Positions 16,039-25,481 of a stretch of 64,000 bases of DNA are shown here, piece after piece; position 1 is the stretch's first letter, and the number at the start of each line of letters is the position of its first letter. The notes below the pieces were generated by a model. It saw only the letters and a program-made list of their open reading frames with translations. It was not told the DNA's origin and searched no databases. Origin of the DNA: Scleromatobacter humisilvae (GTDB taxonomy: Bacteria; Pseudomonadota; Gammaproteobacteria; Burkholderiales; Burkholderiaceae_C); assembly GCF_023231945.1 (NCBI RefSeq), contig NZ_JAJLJH010000001.1, positions 1,116,001 through 1,180,000 of the forward strand. The letters are read 5' to 3'. The translations under genes were made by a program, and so were the position numbers.

Positions 16039-16932
16039 ATGCAAGTGATCACGCCCCGCCCGTCCGATCTCGGCGACGGCTTCCTCGTCCACCGCGCGCT
16101 GCCGAGCGCCCAGCGGCGCGCCGTCGGGCCCTTCGTCTTCCTCGACCAGTTCGGCCCGGTGCAGTTGGCGCCGGGCACGGGCATGGACGTGCGGCCGCAC
16201 CCGCACATCGGGCTGGCGACGGTCAGCTACCTGTTCGAGGGCACGATCCTGCACCGCGACAGCCTGGGCAGCGTCGTGCCGATCCGCCCCGGCGAGGTCA
16301 ACTGGATGACCGCCGGGCGCGGCATCGTGCACTCGGAGCGCTCGCCCGACGAACTGCGCGCCGACGGCCCGCGCCTGTGGGGCCTGCAGTTCTGGGTCGC
16401 GCTGCCGCTCGAGCTGGAGCAGTGCCCGCCTGCGTTCGCGCACCACGGCGCCGACGCGATCCCGCGCGTGACGCGCCCGGGCGCGCGCGCGAGCGTCGTG
16501 CTGGGCGAGGCGTTCGGCGCGGCGTCGCCGGTGGCGCTGACGTCGCCGATGTTCCTGGTCGACGTCCATCTCGACGCCGGCGCCTCGATCGAGCTGGAGG
16601 CCGACTACGCCGAGCGCGCGGCCTACGTGCTGGAAGGCGAGGTGCGCGCCGACGGCGCCGAGGCCGCCACGTCCAGGGAGCACCTCATCGTCTTCGACGC
16701 CGGGGAATCCGCGCGCCTCACCGCCGGCGCCGAGCCCGCGCACGTCGTGTTCCTGGGCGGCCCGCCACTGGACGCGCCGCGCTTCATCTGGTGGAACTTC
16801 GTGTCCAGCGACCGCGACCTGATCCTCGAGGCCCAGGCCGCGTGGTCGGAGCAGCGCTTCCCCCAAGTGCCGGGCGAGACGGAGTTCATCCCGCTGCCGT
16901 CGCGTCCGATGCCGCCCGGCTCGGCGCTCTGA
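16039..16932 (+). CDS. Pirin-family protein
   Basis: A 297-residue bicupin. RPHPHIGLATVSYLFEGTILHRDSLGS and MTAGRGIVHSERS contain the metal-binding residues (two His of HPH, one His, one Glu) of the N-terminal cupin; FIWWNFVSS is in the C-terminal region typical of pirins. Family members range from quercetinase activity to transcription cofactors, so the role is open. The start at 16039 begins the conserved MQVITPRPSDLG; the upstream frame is not conserved-looking. Confidence 0.9.
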   Translation: MQVITPRPSDLGDGFLVHRALPSAQRRAVGPFVFLDQFGPVQLAPGTGMDVRPHPHIGLATVSYLFEGTILHRDSLGSVVPIRPGEVNWMTAGRGIVHSERSPDELRADGPRLWGLQFWVALPLELEQCPPAFAHHGADAIPRVTRPGARASVVLGEAFGAASPVALTSPMFLVDVHLDAGASIELEADYAERAAYVLEGEVRADGAEAATSREHLIVFDAGESARLTAGAEPAHVVFLGGPPLDAPRFIWWNFVSSDRDLILEAQAAWSEQRFPQVPGETEFIPLPSRPMPPGSAL

Positions 16933-16954
16933 TCCCCATCGACGGAGACAGCCC

Positions 16955-17122
16955 ATGCCCAAGATCACGCATCAACCGCCCGCCTCGCCCGCGCCGTCCG
17001 ACGACGAACTGCTCGACGAGGCGCTGAACGAGACCTTCCCCGCCAGCGACCCGATCGAGCCGCCGCGTCGCGAGAAGCTGCCGCCGGCCGACAAGCCCGG
17101 CAGCGACGTCGCAGACGCGTGA
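16955..17122 (+). CDS. Small acidic protein with ETFPASDP motif
   Basis: A 55-residue hydrophilic protein. The centre DELLDEALNETFPASDPIEPP is a recurring motif in short uncharacterised proteobacterial proteins. Its stop overlaps the GTG start of the TRIC channel gene by 4 bases and it follows pirin by 22 bases, so the three genes form one transcription unit. Function unknown. Confidence 0.7.
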   Translation: MPKITHQPPASPAPSDDELLDEALNETFPASDPIEPPRREKLPPADKPGSDVADA

Positions 17123-17838
17123 GCGCGCCCGCACTCTCGCTGGCGATGCTGAACGGCCACGCGCTGTTCACGGTCCTCGACCTCGCCGGCACCTTCGCGT
17201 TCGCGCTCAGCGGCGCGGCAGCGGCGCGCGAGCGCGGGCTGGACTGGTTCGGCGTGCTCGTCGTCGCGTTCACCGTGGCCTGCGGCGGCGGCGTGCTGCG
17301 CGACCTGTGCATCGGCGCCATCCCGCCGGCCGGCCTCGCGGACTGGCGCTACCTGGCCACGGCCGTCGTGGCCGCGGTGCTGACGATGGCGTCGCACGGG
17401 CTCGTGGAACGCCTGGCCCATCCGGTGGTGCTGTTCGACACGCTGGGCCTGGGGCTGTTCGCCGTCACCGGCGCGCAGAAGGCGTTGCTGTCCGGGTCGA
17501 ACGGCGAGGTCGCGGTGCTGATGGGCATGGTCACGGCCGTGGGCGGCGGCGTCGCGCGCGACGTGCTGCTCAATCGCGTGCCGGTCATCCTGCAGCGCGA
17601 GATCTACGCCTCGGCCGCGCTGGTGGGTGCGGCCATCGCGACCGGCGGCGACCTGCTGGGACTCGAGTCGCCCGCGCTCACCTGGGGCGCGGTCGCCGCG
17701 TGCTTCGCGCTGCGCATGCTGTCGCTGCGCTATCGCTGGAACCTGCCTCGTTTCAAGCGCAAGCCGCGTCTGGAGGACGCAACCTCGCGTTTTCAACGCG
17801 AGGGGCGGGCGGACGCCGGCGACTCGCTGTCGGAGTAG
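17119..17838 (+). CDS. Trimeric intracellular cation (TRIC)/UPF0126 family channel
   Basis: A 239-residue protein with seven predicted helices and the duplicated motif of the family: FAFALSGAAAARERGLDWFGVLVVAFTVACGGGVLRD in the first half and FAVTGAQKALLSG...GMVTAVGGGVARDVLL in the second. Bacterial TRIC proteins form K+-permeable trimers. The GTG start overlaps the small ETFPASDP protein gene. The C-terminal tail is basic and cytosolic. Confidence 0.88.
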   Translation: MSAPALSLAMLNGHALFTVLDLAGTFAFALSGAAAARERGLDWFGVLVVAFTVACGGGVLRDLCIGAIPPAGLADWRYLATAVVAAVLTMASHGLVERLAHPVVLFDTLGLGLFAVTGAQKALLSGSNGEVAVLMGMVTAVGGGVARDVLLNRVPVILQREIYASAALVGAAIATGGDLLGLESPALTWGAVAACFALRMLSLRYRWNLPRFKRKPRLEDATSRFQREGRADAGDSLSE

Positions 17839-17906
17839 TCCCGCGCCGGCAAGGTCATCCGCGGCAGAACAGAATCGCCGCTCGTTTCGACCTGGAGGCT
17901 TTCACG

Positions 17907-18614
17907 ATGACCGATCTTTCCGATTTCGCGATCACGAAGAAGTGGCCCGCGGCCCATCCCGACCGCCTGCAGCTGTATTCGCTGCCGACGCCCAACGGCG
18001 TGAAGGTGTCGATCGCGCTCGAGGAAACCGGCCTGGCCTACGAACCGCACCTGGTGCGCTTCGACGCCAACGACCAGATGTCGCCCGAGTTCCTGTCGCT
18101 CAACCCGAACAACAAGATCCCGGCCATCATCGATCCGAACGGGCCGGGCGGCAGGCCGCTGGCGCTGTTCGAATCCGGCGCGATCCTCGTCTACATCGCC
18201 GGCAAGACGGGCCAGCTGATGCCCGCCGACGACGCCGCGCGCTACGAGACGCTGCAGTGGGTGATGTTCCAGATGGGCGGCATCGGCCCGATGTTCGGCC
18301 AGCTCGGCTTCTTCCACAAGTTCGCAGGCAAGGACTACGAGGACAAGCGCCCGCGCGACCGCTACGTCGCCGAGTCGCGCCGCCTGCTCGCCGTGCTGGA
18401 CAAGCACCTCGAAGGCCGCCGCTGGATCATGGGCGACGAATACACGATCGCCGACATCGCGAGCTTCCCGTGGATCCGCAACCTCGTCGGCTTCTACGAG
18501 GCCGGCGGGCTGGTGGGCTTCGACGACTTCGCCAACGTCAAGCGCGTGCTTGCGGCCTTCCTCGAGCGGCCGGCGGTGGTGCGCGGCCTCGACGTCCCGA
18601 AGCGGCCGGCCTGA
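17907..18614 (+). CDS. Glutathione S-transferase, YghU/YfcG (Nu) type
   Basis: A 235-residue protein with a thioredoxin-like N-terminal domain (LQLYSLPTPNGVKVSIALEETGL, with TPNG as the glutathione-activating site of Nu-class enzymes) and GALFESGAILVYIA-type cis-Pro/ESxAI. The C-terminal helical domain holds QWVMFQMGGIGPMFGQLGFFHKF, which is specific to the YghU/YfcG group. These proteins bind two glutathiones and act as disulphide reductases. The GGAG upstream of the ATG at 17907 supports the start. Confidence 0.9.
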   Translation: MTDLSDFAITKKWPAAHPDRLQLYSLPTPNGVKVSIALEETGLAYEPHLVRFDANDQMSPEFLSLNPNNKIPAIIDPNGPGGRPLALFESGAILVYIAGKTGQLMPADDAARYETLQWVMFQMGGIGPMFGQLGFFHKFAGKDYEDKRPRDRYVAESRRLLAVLDKHLEGRRWIMGDEYTIADIASFPWIRNLVGFYEAGGLVGFDDFANVKRVLAAFLERPAVVRGLDVPKRPA

Positions 18615-19455
18615 TCAACGCGGCGCGCGTTCGAACTGCCAGGTGCTGACGCCGCGCCGGAAGCCCAGCGATTCGTAGACATCGATGGCGACGTCCGTCG
18701 GATCGGCCACCATCGCCAGCGTGCGCAGGTCCATCGCCTCGAAGCCGTGGCGGCAGGCGGCGTGCACGAGCGCCGTGCACAGGCCGCGCCGGCGCCAGGC
18801 CGGATGCGTGGACACGTACTGGAAGCGGCCGAGCCGCTCGTCGCTCGCGGCGTCGCGAAACAGGCCGCAGGACGCGGCCAGCACGGGGCGGCCGTCGACA
18901 TTCGCGACCAGTCCGAGCCAATGTCCCAGCCCGGCGCGCTGCATCGCCGCGTAGCGCTGCATCTGGCGCTCGGCGAACGCGCGATAGCCCGCGGGCTCGT
19001 CGCGCGATTCGTCGACGGCCACCTGCTTGTCGACGACGGCGGCGCTGTCGCGCGCCAGGTCCAGCACCTGGAACTCGACGCCCGCGGGCAGCCGCTTGGG
19101 CGACGCGCGCAGCCGCTCGCGCGTCAGCGTCAGCACGGTCGCCTCGTTGAGTTCGAAGCCCGCGGCGGCGAACTCGTTCGGCAGCGCGAGCCGCCCGGGC
19201 ACGTCGACGCCGAAGGCGCGAGGCCGGCTGGCGCGACGCGATCTCCTCGTCGAACAGCGCCATCCAGCGCTCGAAGTCGCCCGGCCCCGGCGCGTGCTGG
19301 AACAGCAGGAAGTTGCCCCACCAGTAGGTCGGGTTGGCGGGCGTCAGGACGCGCAGGTGGCTGCCACGGTCAGCGACCTGGCCGTCGAAGCGGGCGAAGA
19401 TCAGGTCGGTGCGCCAGCCCAGCGACAGGCCGGCGTCGACCGCTTCGGCGGTCAT
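18615..19455 (-). pseudogene. GNAT acetyltransferase gene with frameshift
   Basis: The first 80 codons (from the ATG at 19455, beginning MTAEAVDAGLSLGWRTDL and containing YWWGNFLLF) are in one frame. After about 19215 the protein continues in a different frame (AFGVDVPGRLALPNEF) to the stop at 18615. The C-terminal part holds a full GNAT core (STHPAWRRRGLCTALVHAA, VYESLGF). One extra base or two missing bases between about 19205 and 19235 explain this. It may be a decaying gene, a programmed shift or a sequencing error. The start overlaps the stop of the phosphatase-like gene by ATGA. Confidence 0.6.
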
Positions 19456-19895
19456 TGATCCAGGCCCAGCAGGGCCGCGACCGGCGCGCCCAGCAGCGCG
19501 ACGAGTTCGGGATCCATGTAGCGGTAGTCGTCGGGGATGTCGAGCACGTACAAAGGCTTGTGCTGCAGCAGCGCGCGATGCTCGGACAGCAGCCGCGACT
19601 TGTGCTTGTCCTCCATCACGAGGACGACGTCCGCCCACGCGAGGTCGGTCTCCGAGACCAGGTGCCGCGCGCCGCTGGAGGTGCCCGCCGAACGCGCGTT
19701 GACGCGCGGATCGCGCCGCCACACCTGCTCGGCCGTCGGGCTGCGCCACTGGTTGCGGCTGCAGACGAACAGCAGGTTGAGCCGCTCGCTGGGAAGGTGG
19801 CTCAGGGCGCCGACGGGATCGCGCAGCCGCAGCGACTCCGCCAGCGTCTCGGCGCGGCGCAGGAACTGGCCGCTGAGGGTCGTCTTGTCCGGCAT
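19452..19895 (-). CDS. Low-molecular-weight protein-tyrosine-phosphatase-like protein
   Basis: A 147-residue protein. CSRNQWRS (Cys about 45, Arg about 51) fits the CX5R P-loop, and the C-terminal LDIPDDYRYMDPELV carries the general-acid Asp region. Most homologues begin at LNLLFVCSRNQWRS; here about 38 extra N-terminal residues are in frame from the only ATG, so the true start could be an unusual codon near 19780. It is the first gene of a coupled pair with the frameshifted acetyltransferase. Confidence 0.75.
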   Translation of the reverse strand: MPDKTTLSGQFLRRAETLAESLRLRDPVGALSHLPSERLNLLFVCSRNQWRSPTAEQVWRRDPRVNARSAGTSSGARHLVSETDLAWADVVLVMEDKHKSRLLSEHRALLQHKPLYVLDIPDDYRYMDPELVALLGAPVAALLGLDQ

Positions 19896-20054
19896 TCAGC
19901 CGCTCTCGCCGGTTGCACGAATCGTCGTCATCGCGGAGGCTCCTGACGTTGCCGCGCCTCGTCGGAAATGGGCGCATTGGAGGAGGATCGTCGGAGCTGG
20001 ACCTGTCGTCGTCAATCGCGTGCGGCTGCCAAGCTAGGGATGATGTTGCGCCGG

Positions 20055-20570
20055 CTACGACGAGGCCGGCGCGAAGCGCAGGTGCATCTGCAGCTCGTCG
20101 CGCGACTCGCCGTGCAGCCGGGTCGCATCGGCCTCGCGCGCGAACACGACGAAGCCCAGCGATTCGTACAAGGCGATCGCGGCCACGTTGGCGGCGTCGA
20201 CGCTCAGCGTGACCTTGGCGATGCCCGGTGTCGCTCGCGCGAGCGCCAGCGCCGCCTGCATCAGCTCGCGCGCGACGCCATGCCCGCGCGCGCCGGCGGC
20301 CACGTACATGCCCCAGACCTGGGCCTTGTGGGCGGCCTGCAGCAGGACCTCGCGCGCCAGGCCGGTGATGCCCACCAGGGCGTGGCCGTCGAACGCGCCG
20401 AAGACCGCCTGGCCCGGCGCCTCGACCAGCCGGGATTCGAAGGCCGCCAGCGGCAGGTCGCGCTCCTCGACGTGGCTGGTGGCGAAGGCCTCGGGCGTGT
20501 CGAGCAGCGCGGCCAGGCGCAAGTCGCGAAAGGCCGGGGCATCGGATGCGGACAGTCTGCGAATGTTCAT
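20055..20570 (-). CDS. GNAT-family N-acetyltransferase
   Basis: A 171-residue single-domain [28 protein letters not shown] is motif A with the acetyl-CoA-binding RGHGVA loop; [14 protein letters not shown]-like motif B is at about 128-141. The N-terminal segment [18 protein letters not shown] is typical of a subgroup of unassigned bacterial acetyltransferases. It is divergent from the formaldehyde detoxification operon. The substrate is unknown. Confidence 0.85.
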   Translation of the reverse strand: MNIRRLSASDAPAFRDLRLAALLDTPEAFATSHVEERDLPLAAFESRLVEAPGQAVFGAFDGHALVGITGLAREVLLQAAHKAQVWGMYVAAGARGHGVARELMQAALALARATPGIAKVTLSVDAANVAAIALYESLGFVVFAREADATRLHGESRDELQMHLRFAPASS

Positions 20571-20666
20571 GAGTTTTGGGCTACCCTGCGCGCTCGGTCG
20601 TGTCGGCGCCGTCGCGGCGAGTCTAGCGACCCCTCATATGCCTCGCAGCCATCCTGGAGAAACGCC

Positions 20667-21773
<1,107 letters not shown>

Positions 21774-21774
21774 G

Positions 21775-22626
21775 ATGGCCGACCTCGAGACGCTGTCCGA
21801 GCACGCCTGCTTCGGCGGCCTGCAGGGCTTTTATCGCCACGCGTCGGAGACGATCGGCCTGGCCATGAAGGTCGGCGTGTTCCTGCCGCCGCAGGCGATC
21901 GCGGGCGCGCGGGTGCCGGCGCTGGTCTGGCTGGCCGGACTCACCTGCACCGAGGAGACCTTCGCGATCAAGGCCGGCGCGCAGCGCGCGGCCGCGGAGC
22001 TGGGCCTGATGCTGGTGACGCCCGACACCAGCCCGCGCGACACCGGCGTCGCTGGCGCCGACGCGAGCTGGGACTTCGGCAACGGCGCCGGCTTCTACCT
22101 CGACGCCACGCAGTCCCCGTGGGCCGGGCGCTGGCGCATGGAGAGCTACGTCACGCGCGAGCTGCCGGCGCTGCTGGCCGCGCACTTTCCGTGGCGCACC
22201 GACCGCCTGGGGCTGTTCGGCCACTCGATGGGCGGCCACGGCGCGTTGACGCTCGCGCTGCGCCATCCCGGCGCGTACCGCAGCGTGTCGGCGTTCGCCC
22301 CGGTGGCGGCGCCGATGCAGTGTCCGTGGGGCGTCAAGGCGTTCACGAACTATCTCGGCGACGACCGCGCCGCCTGGGCCGCGCACGATGCCACCGAGCT
22401 CGTGAAGTCCGGCGCTCGGGCGCCGGCGCTGCTGGTCGACCAGGGCCTGGCCGACAAGTTCCTGGCGGAGCAGCTGCACGTCGATCGCTTCGAGGCCGCC
22501 TGCCGCGCCGCGGGACAGTCGCTGACGCTGCGTCGACATCCCGGCTACGACCACGGCTACTTCTTCATCGCCAGCTTCGTCGAGGATCACCTGCGCTTCC
22601 ACGCGGACGCGTTGAACGCCGCGTGA
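21775..22626 (+). CDS. fghA: S-formylglutathione hydrolase
   Basis: A 283-residue esterase-D-type alpha/beta hydrolase. It shows VWLAGLTCTEETFAIKAGAQ, GNGAGFYLDAT and the nucleophile elbow GHSMGGHGAL (Ser about 148), with the late YDHGYFFI giving the catalytic His. It cleaves S-formylglutathione to formate and glutathione. It begins one base after the class III dehydrogenase stop, so the two enzymes form a compact formaldehyde detoxification operon. Confidence 0.95.
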   Translation: MADLETLSEHACFGGLQGFYRHASETIGLAMKVGVFLPPQAIAGARVPALVWLAGLTCTEETFAIKAGAQRAAAELGLMLVTPDTSPRDTGVAGADASWDFGNGAGFYLDATQSPWAGRWRMESYVTRELPALLAAHFPWRTDRLGLFGHSMGGHGALTLALRHPGAYRSVSAFAPVAAPMQCPWGVKAFTNYLGDDRAAWAAHDATELVKSGARAPALLVDQGLADKFLAEQLHVDRFEAACRAAGQSLTLRRHPGYDHGYFFIASFVEDHLRFHADALNAA

Positions 22627-22638
22627 GTCCGCTGCGCG

Positions 22639-23244
22639 TCACGCGCGCCGGCGTTGGCGCCAGCCGACGGCGGCGCCCGCCAGCATGAATGCGGCCGCCT
22701 CGGCGAACAGGCGCAGGCCGCGTTCGTACGAGGCCTGTGCCGCGGACTCGGCGGCCTTCTCGTCGCGCACGAACTGCTCGCGCGCGCGCTCCTGGTCCGG
22801 CGCCGGCACGAACGGCGTGCGCGCGCCTTGCGCGTCGACCACCGCGATGTGGCCGCCCTCGAACAGGTAGGCCACCGTGGCCGCCTGGTAGCTCAGCGCC
22901 GTGCGCTGCTCCGGCGATGACGCGGCCTTCTCCCAGCCACCCGCGGGCTCGCGGCCGTGCAGCGCGACGGCGGCCAGCTTGTCGGCCTGCAGCGCGCGCA
23001 CCGAGTGCATCACGTTCAGGTTCAACCAGGCGTCCGCGACCGGCGGGATCAGGCCGATCGCGACCATCAGCGCGGCGCGGCGCGTCATGCCCTCGCGCAC
23101 CAGCCGGCGGCAGCCGTCGAAGACCACCAGCAGCGCGGCCGCGAGCAGGGCCTGCTCCGCGAGGAGTTCCAGCCAGCCAATCCAGTGAGTCATCGGGAGA
23201 ATGTGACTGCAGTCGGGAGGAGCATTGTCGATGGATTTCGACAT
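22639..23244 (-). CDS. Membrane protein of unknown function downstream of an anti-sigma gene
   Basis: A protein of about 201 residues with three hydrophobic stretches: one near the N-terminus (WLELLAEQALLAAALLVVF), one at ALMVAIGLIPPVADAWLNL, and one at the C-terminus before WRQRRRA. The middle carries a soluble, charged region. The start at 23244 leaves 5 bases to the anti-sigma stop; ATG 23193 is an alternative that begins just before helix 1. It is probably co-transcribed with the orphan anti-sigma factor at 23250 and so part of the ECF regulon. The family is not recognised. Confidence 0.6.
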   Translation of the reverse strand: MSKSIDNAPPDCSHILPMTHWIGWLELLAEQALLAAALLVVFDGCRRLVREGMTRRAALMVAIGLIPPVADAWLNLNVMHSVRALQADKLAAVALHGREPAGGWEKAASSPEQRTALSYQAATVAYLFEGGHIAVVDAQGARTPFVPAPDQERAREQFVRDEKAAESAAQASYERGLRLFAEAAAFMLAGAAVGWRQRRRA

Positions 23245-23249
23245 CGTGC

Positions 23250-24023
23250 TCAGGAGGCGTCGACGGCCTGCCTGAGTCCTTCGACGAACGCGGCCAGCGG
23301 CTTTCGCGACAGGTCGGACACCACGCACCAGCGCAGCCCGCCGTGCGTCCAGTGGCTCACCGTGTAGCCGCGCAGCGAGCTCGTGCTGACGGCGTCGTCG
23401 CCGGTCGTCATCGGCAGCACGAAGACATCGACGACGTGGCCGTCGAGACGGTAGACCATCGCTGCCGTGGATCGTCCCTCCAGGCTGTCGATGCGGCCAC
23501 CCAGCAGCCCGGCCTCGACCACGCTGTTGTCGGCGCCGGGCGACGCGTAGAACGGCAGCCGCGTGGACAGCCACGCCGCGACCGCCCCGCGATCGGGCGA
23601 CGACAGGTCAACGAGGCGAGCTTGGCGCGTGGCGCGGACATGGCTCGTGACGGCGGCGTCCATCAGGCGCTCATCGGGGTCGGCCTTCGGCATGAAGGCA
23701 ACCAGGCCCCACGCCGCGAGGCCGGCGACCGCGATCGCCGCGGCAGCCCGCGCCCATCCAAACCGCCATCGCGCGGGACGCGGCGCGGGTGCGGCCCCGC
23801 GCGCGAGGACGGCGGCGAGGCGCAGCCGCTCGGCCAGGCGTTCCGGCGCGGGGTACAGGACGGCATGCGCGTGGACGGCGTCGCGCACCCGCCTCAACGC
23901 GTGCAGCTCGGAGCGCAGGCCGGCGTCGGAGCGCAGCGCCGCGCGCGTCGCCCGTTGCTGCGACTCGTCCAGCGCGCCGTCCAGGAAGGCGCTCAGCCGC
24001 TGCGATTCGAAGTTGGATTCCAT
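23250..24023 (-). CDS. Transmembrane anti-sigma factor, orphan paralogue
   Basis: A 257-residue protein. The N-terminus ESQRLSAFLDGALDESQ is the anti-sigma helix that clamps ECF sigma factors, here without a zinc HxxxCxxC. One membrane helix is near 90-110 (AAAAIAVAGLAAWGLVAF). The periplasmic domain contains SHVRATRQARLVDLSSPDRGAVAAWLSTRL and GLLGGRIDSLEGR. The same pattern appears in the anti-sigma at 26804, so the two are paralogues. No sigma gene sits beside this one. An ECF-type promoter (24032-24060) ends just before the start codon, which may give a leaderless mRNA. Confidence 0.82.
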   Translation of the reverse strand: MESNFESQRLSAFLDGALDESQQRATRAALRSDAGLRSELHALRRVRDAVHAHAVLYPAPERLAERLRLAAVLARGAAPAPRPARWRFGWARAAAAIAVAGLAAWGLVAFMPKADPDERLMDAAVTSHVRATRQARLVDLSSPDRGAVAAWLSTRLPFYASPGADNSVVEAGLLGGRIDSLEGRSTAAMVYRLDGHVVDVFVLPMTTGDDAVSTSSLRGYTVSHWTHGGLRWCVVSDLSRKPLAAFVEGLRQAVDAS

Positions 24024-24031
24024 CGATGAAA

Positions 24032-24060
24032 CCTACCTCGCGACACGCGCCGTTATTCCC
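24032..24060 (-). promoter_or_regulatory. ECF-type promoter P-F (orphan anti-sigma)
   Basis: GGGAATA (24060-24054), 16 bases, then GGTAGG, reading toward the anti-sigma gene at 24023. It has the same elements and spacing as the promoter of the sigma operon itself. Confidence 0.6.
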
Positions 24061-24105
24061 GTGGCGCGCAGAGGCCCTGGGCGCCGCGGCGCTTCGGGGC
24101 GCGCC

Positions 24106-24134
24106 CGAAATATCGCCAGTGTCGCGCGGGTATG
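24106..24134 (+). promoter_or_regulatory. ECF-type promoter P-A (small lipoprotein)
   Basis: CGAAATA, 16 bases, then GGTATG, reading toward the lipoprotein gene at 24203 with about 60 bases of 5' leader. It is back to back with P-F. Confidence 0.6.
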
Positions 24135-24202
24135 GAAGGTAGCGACGCAGGAAGCATCGGCTGCGAGCGCCGCGACATCGTCCACCCCCTCAAGGAAAAA
24201 CC

Positions 24203-24370
24203 ATGCGTCTCTTCTTCATCGCCTCCGCGCTGCTGGCCCTGGCCGGCTGCGCGCAGTTCGCTCCGACCACGCCGCAGGACCCGGTGGCGGCCCAGGCCGT
24301 CCGGGATGCCAAGGCCGCGCAGTGCGCGACCATGGTCGGCGAGGACCGCCTCGTCTGCTATCCGCTCTGA
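24203..24370 (+). CDS. Small lipoprotein
   Basis: A 55-residue precursor with lipobox LAGC at about residues 13-16, giving a mature peptide of about 40 residues (with two Cys) that ends in VCYPL. A good AAGGA lies 7 bases before the ATG. It sits behind an ECF-type promoter that faces away from the orphan anti-sigma promoter, so it is likely a stress-induced envelope lipoprotein. It is too short for a family assignment. Confidence 0.72.
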   Translation: MRLFFIASALLALAGCAQFAPTTPQDPVAAQAVRDAKAAQCATMVGEDRLVCYPL

Positions 24371-24383
24371 GCGCGACGCCACC

Positions 24384-24478
24384 CGTAGGGCGGGTTAGCC
24401 GCAGGCGTAACCCGCCGTTCGCCGGCGTTGCCGACTGGCCGATATGGCGGGTTACGCCTGCGGCTAACCCGCCCTACG
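24384..24478. repeat. 33-base perfect inverted repeat (REP/MITE-like element)
   Basis: CGTAGGGCGGGTTAGCCGCA and onward (24384-24416) is repeated exactly in inverse at 24446-24478, with a 29-base spacer. The GGGCGGGTTA...TAACCCGCC theme is a known dispersed intergenic palindrome style in proteobacteria. No target-site duplication is obvious. It lies between the lipoprotein and the convergent cytochrome gene and could fold into one long hairpin in RNA of either strand. Confidence 0.85.
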
Positions 24479-24579
24479 TGCCTCTGACAGGGAGCCTGTC
24501 AGGAATTTTGTGTGCGCGGCAAAACATGACCCCGAACAGCAATTTCGCGAGCAAGGTCGGCGCCGTCGTGGCCTCGCAC

Positions 24580-25470
24580 TCACTTCTTCGCCGGCGGCTT
24601 CGGAGGCGGGTCGACGTGGATCGGCGGCAGGCTCTTGATGTAGACCGCCATCGCATGGCGATCGGCGTCGGTCAGCTTCGACGTGCCGCGCACGACCGCC
24701 TTCATGCCCGAGCCCACCAGGTCGGAGTCCGGCGTCATGCCGGTCTTGAGCAAGTTCTGGATGTCCGCGACCGACCAGTCGCCGATGCCCGTCGCGACGT
24801 CGGAGGTGATGTTGGGCGCGTTCTGGCCGTCGGGGCCGCCGACGTTGCCGGAGAACGCCATCGAGGCCTTCATCGCGCCGAGCGCGTTGCGCGGCGTGTG
24901 GCACTCGCCGCAGTGGCCGACGGCGTGGACGAGGTAGTCGCCTCGGTTCCACTCGGCGCTCTTCGTCGGATCGGGCGCCTTGACGCCCTCGCTGAAGAAC
25001 AGCGTGCGCCAACCCAGGAGCAACGGGCGCCAGTCGAACGGCGCCTTCGCCGCGTGCGGCTTGTCGGGCGCGGCCACGGGCGGCAGCGTCATCAGGTAGG
25101 CGTAGAGGTCGGCGGTGTCGCTGTCGGTGAGCCGGGTGAACGACGTGTACGGGAAGACGGGGAACAGGTATTCGCCGTGCTTGCCGACGCCTTCGCGCAG
25201 CGCGCGCTGGAACTCGGCCTGGCTCCAGCTGCCGATGCCGTAGCGCTTGTCGGGCGTGATGTTGGGCGCGCGGAACGTGCCGAACGGCGTGTCGAGCCCG
25301 AGGCCGCCCGACGGGTCGGCGCTGGTGCCGTTGCCGGCATGGCAGCCGCTGCAGTCGCTCGCCTCGAACAGGTACTTGCCGCGCGCGACCGCCGCCGGGT
25401 CGGCAGCGTGGGCCGCGGCCACCGCGCCGGCGAGTCCGGCGGCGACGATCGTCGCAAGGGTCTTGCTCAT
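24580..25470 (-). CDS. Secreted dihaem cytochrome c
   Basis: A 296-residue protein with a signal peptide (cleaved near AHAADP) and two class I cytochrome c domains: CSGCH (about 40-44) and CGECH (about 187-191), each followed by an N-ITPD or N-ITSD loop as in alcohol/aldehyde dehydrogenase cytochrome subunits. It lacks the third haem of those subunits. It follows the metallophosphoesterase gene by 11 bases on the same strand and so is under the ECF-type promoter at 26408. It probably passes electrons in the periplasm; the donor is unknown. Confidence 0.88.
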   Translation of the reverse strand: MSKTLATIVAAGLAGAVAAAHAADPAAVARGKYLFEASDCSGCHAGNGTSADPSGGLGLDTPFGTFRAPNITPDKRYGIGSWSQAEFQRALREGVGKHGEYLFPVFPYTSFTRLTDSDTADLYAYLMTLPPVAAPDKPHAAKAPFDWRPLLLGWRTLFFSEGVKAPDPTKSAEWNRGDYLVHAVGHCGECHTPRNALGAMKASMAFSGNVGGPDGQNAPNITSDVATGIGDWSVADIQNLLKTGMTPDSDLVGSGMKAVVRGTSKLTDADRHAMAVYIKSLPPIHVDPPPKPPAKK

Positions 25471-25481
25471 GGACGAGGCTC

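Noticed and set aside
24371-24579. Intrinsic terminator shared by the lipoprotein and cytochrome genes
   Set aside because: The 33-base arms are far longer than a terminator stem and lack a T-tract; it is better described as a repeat element, although it may also stop transcription.
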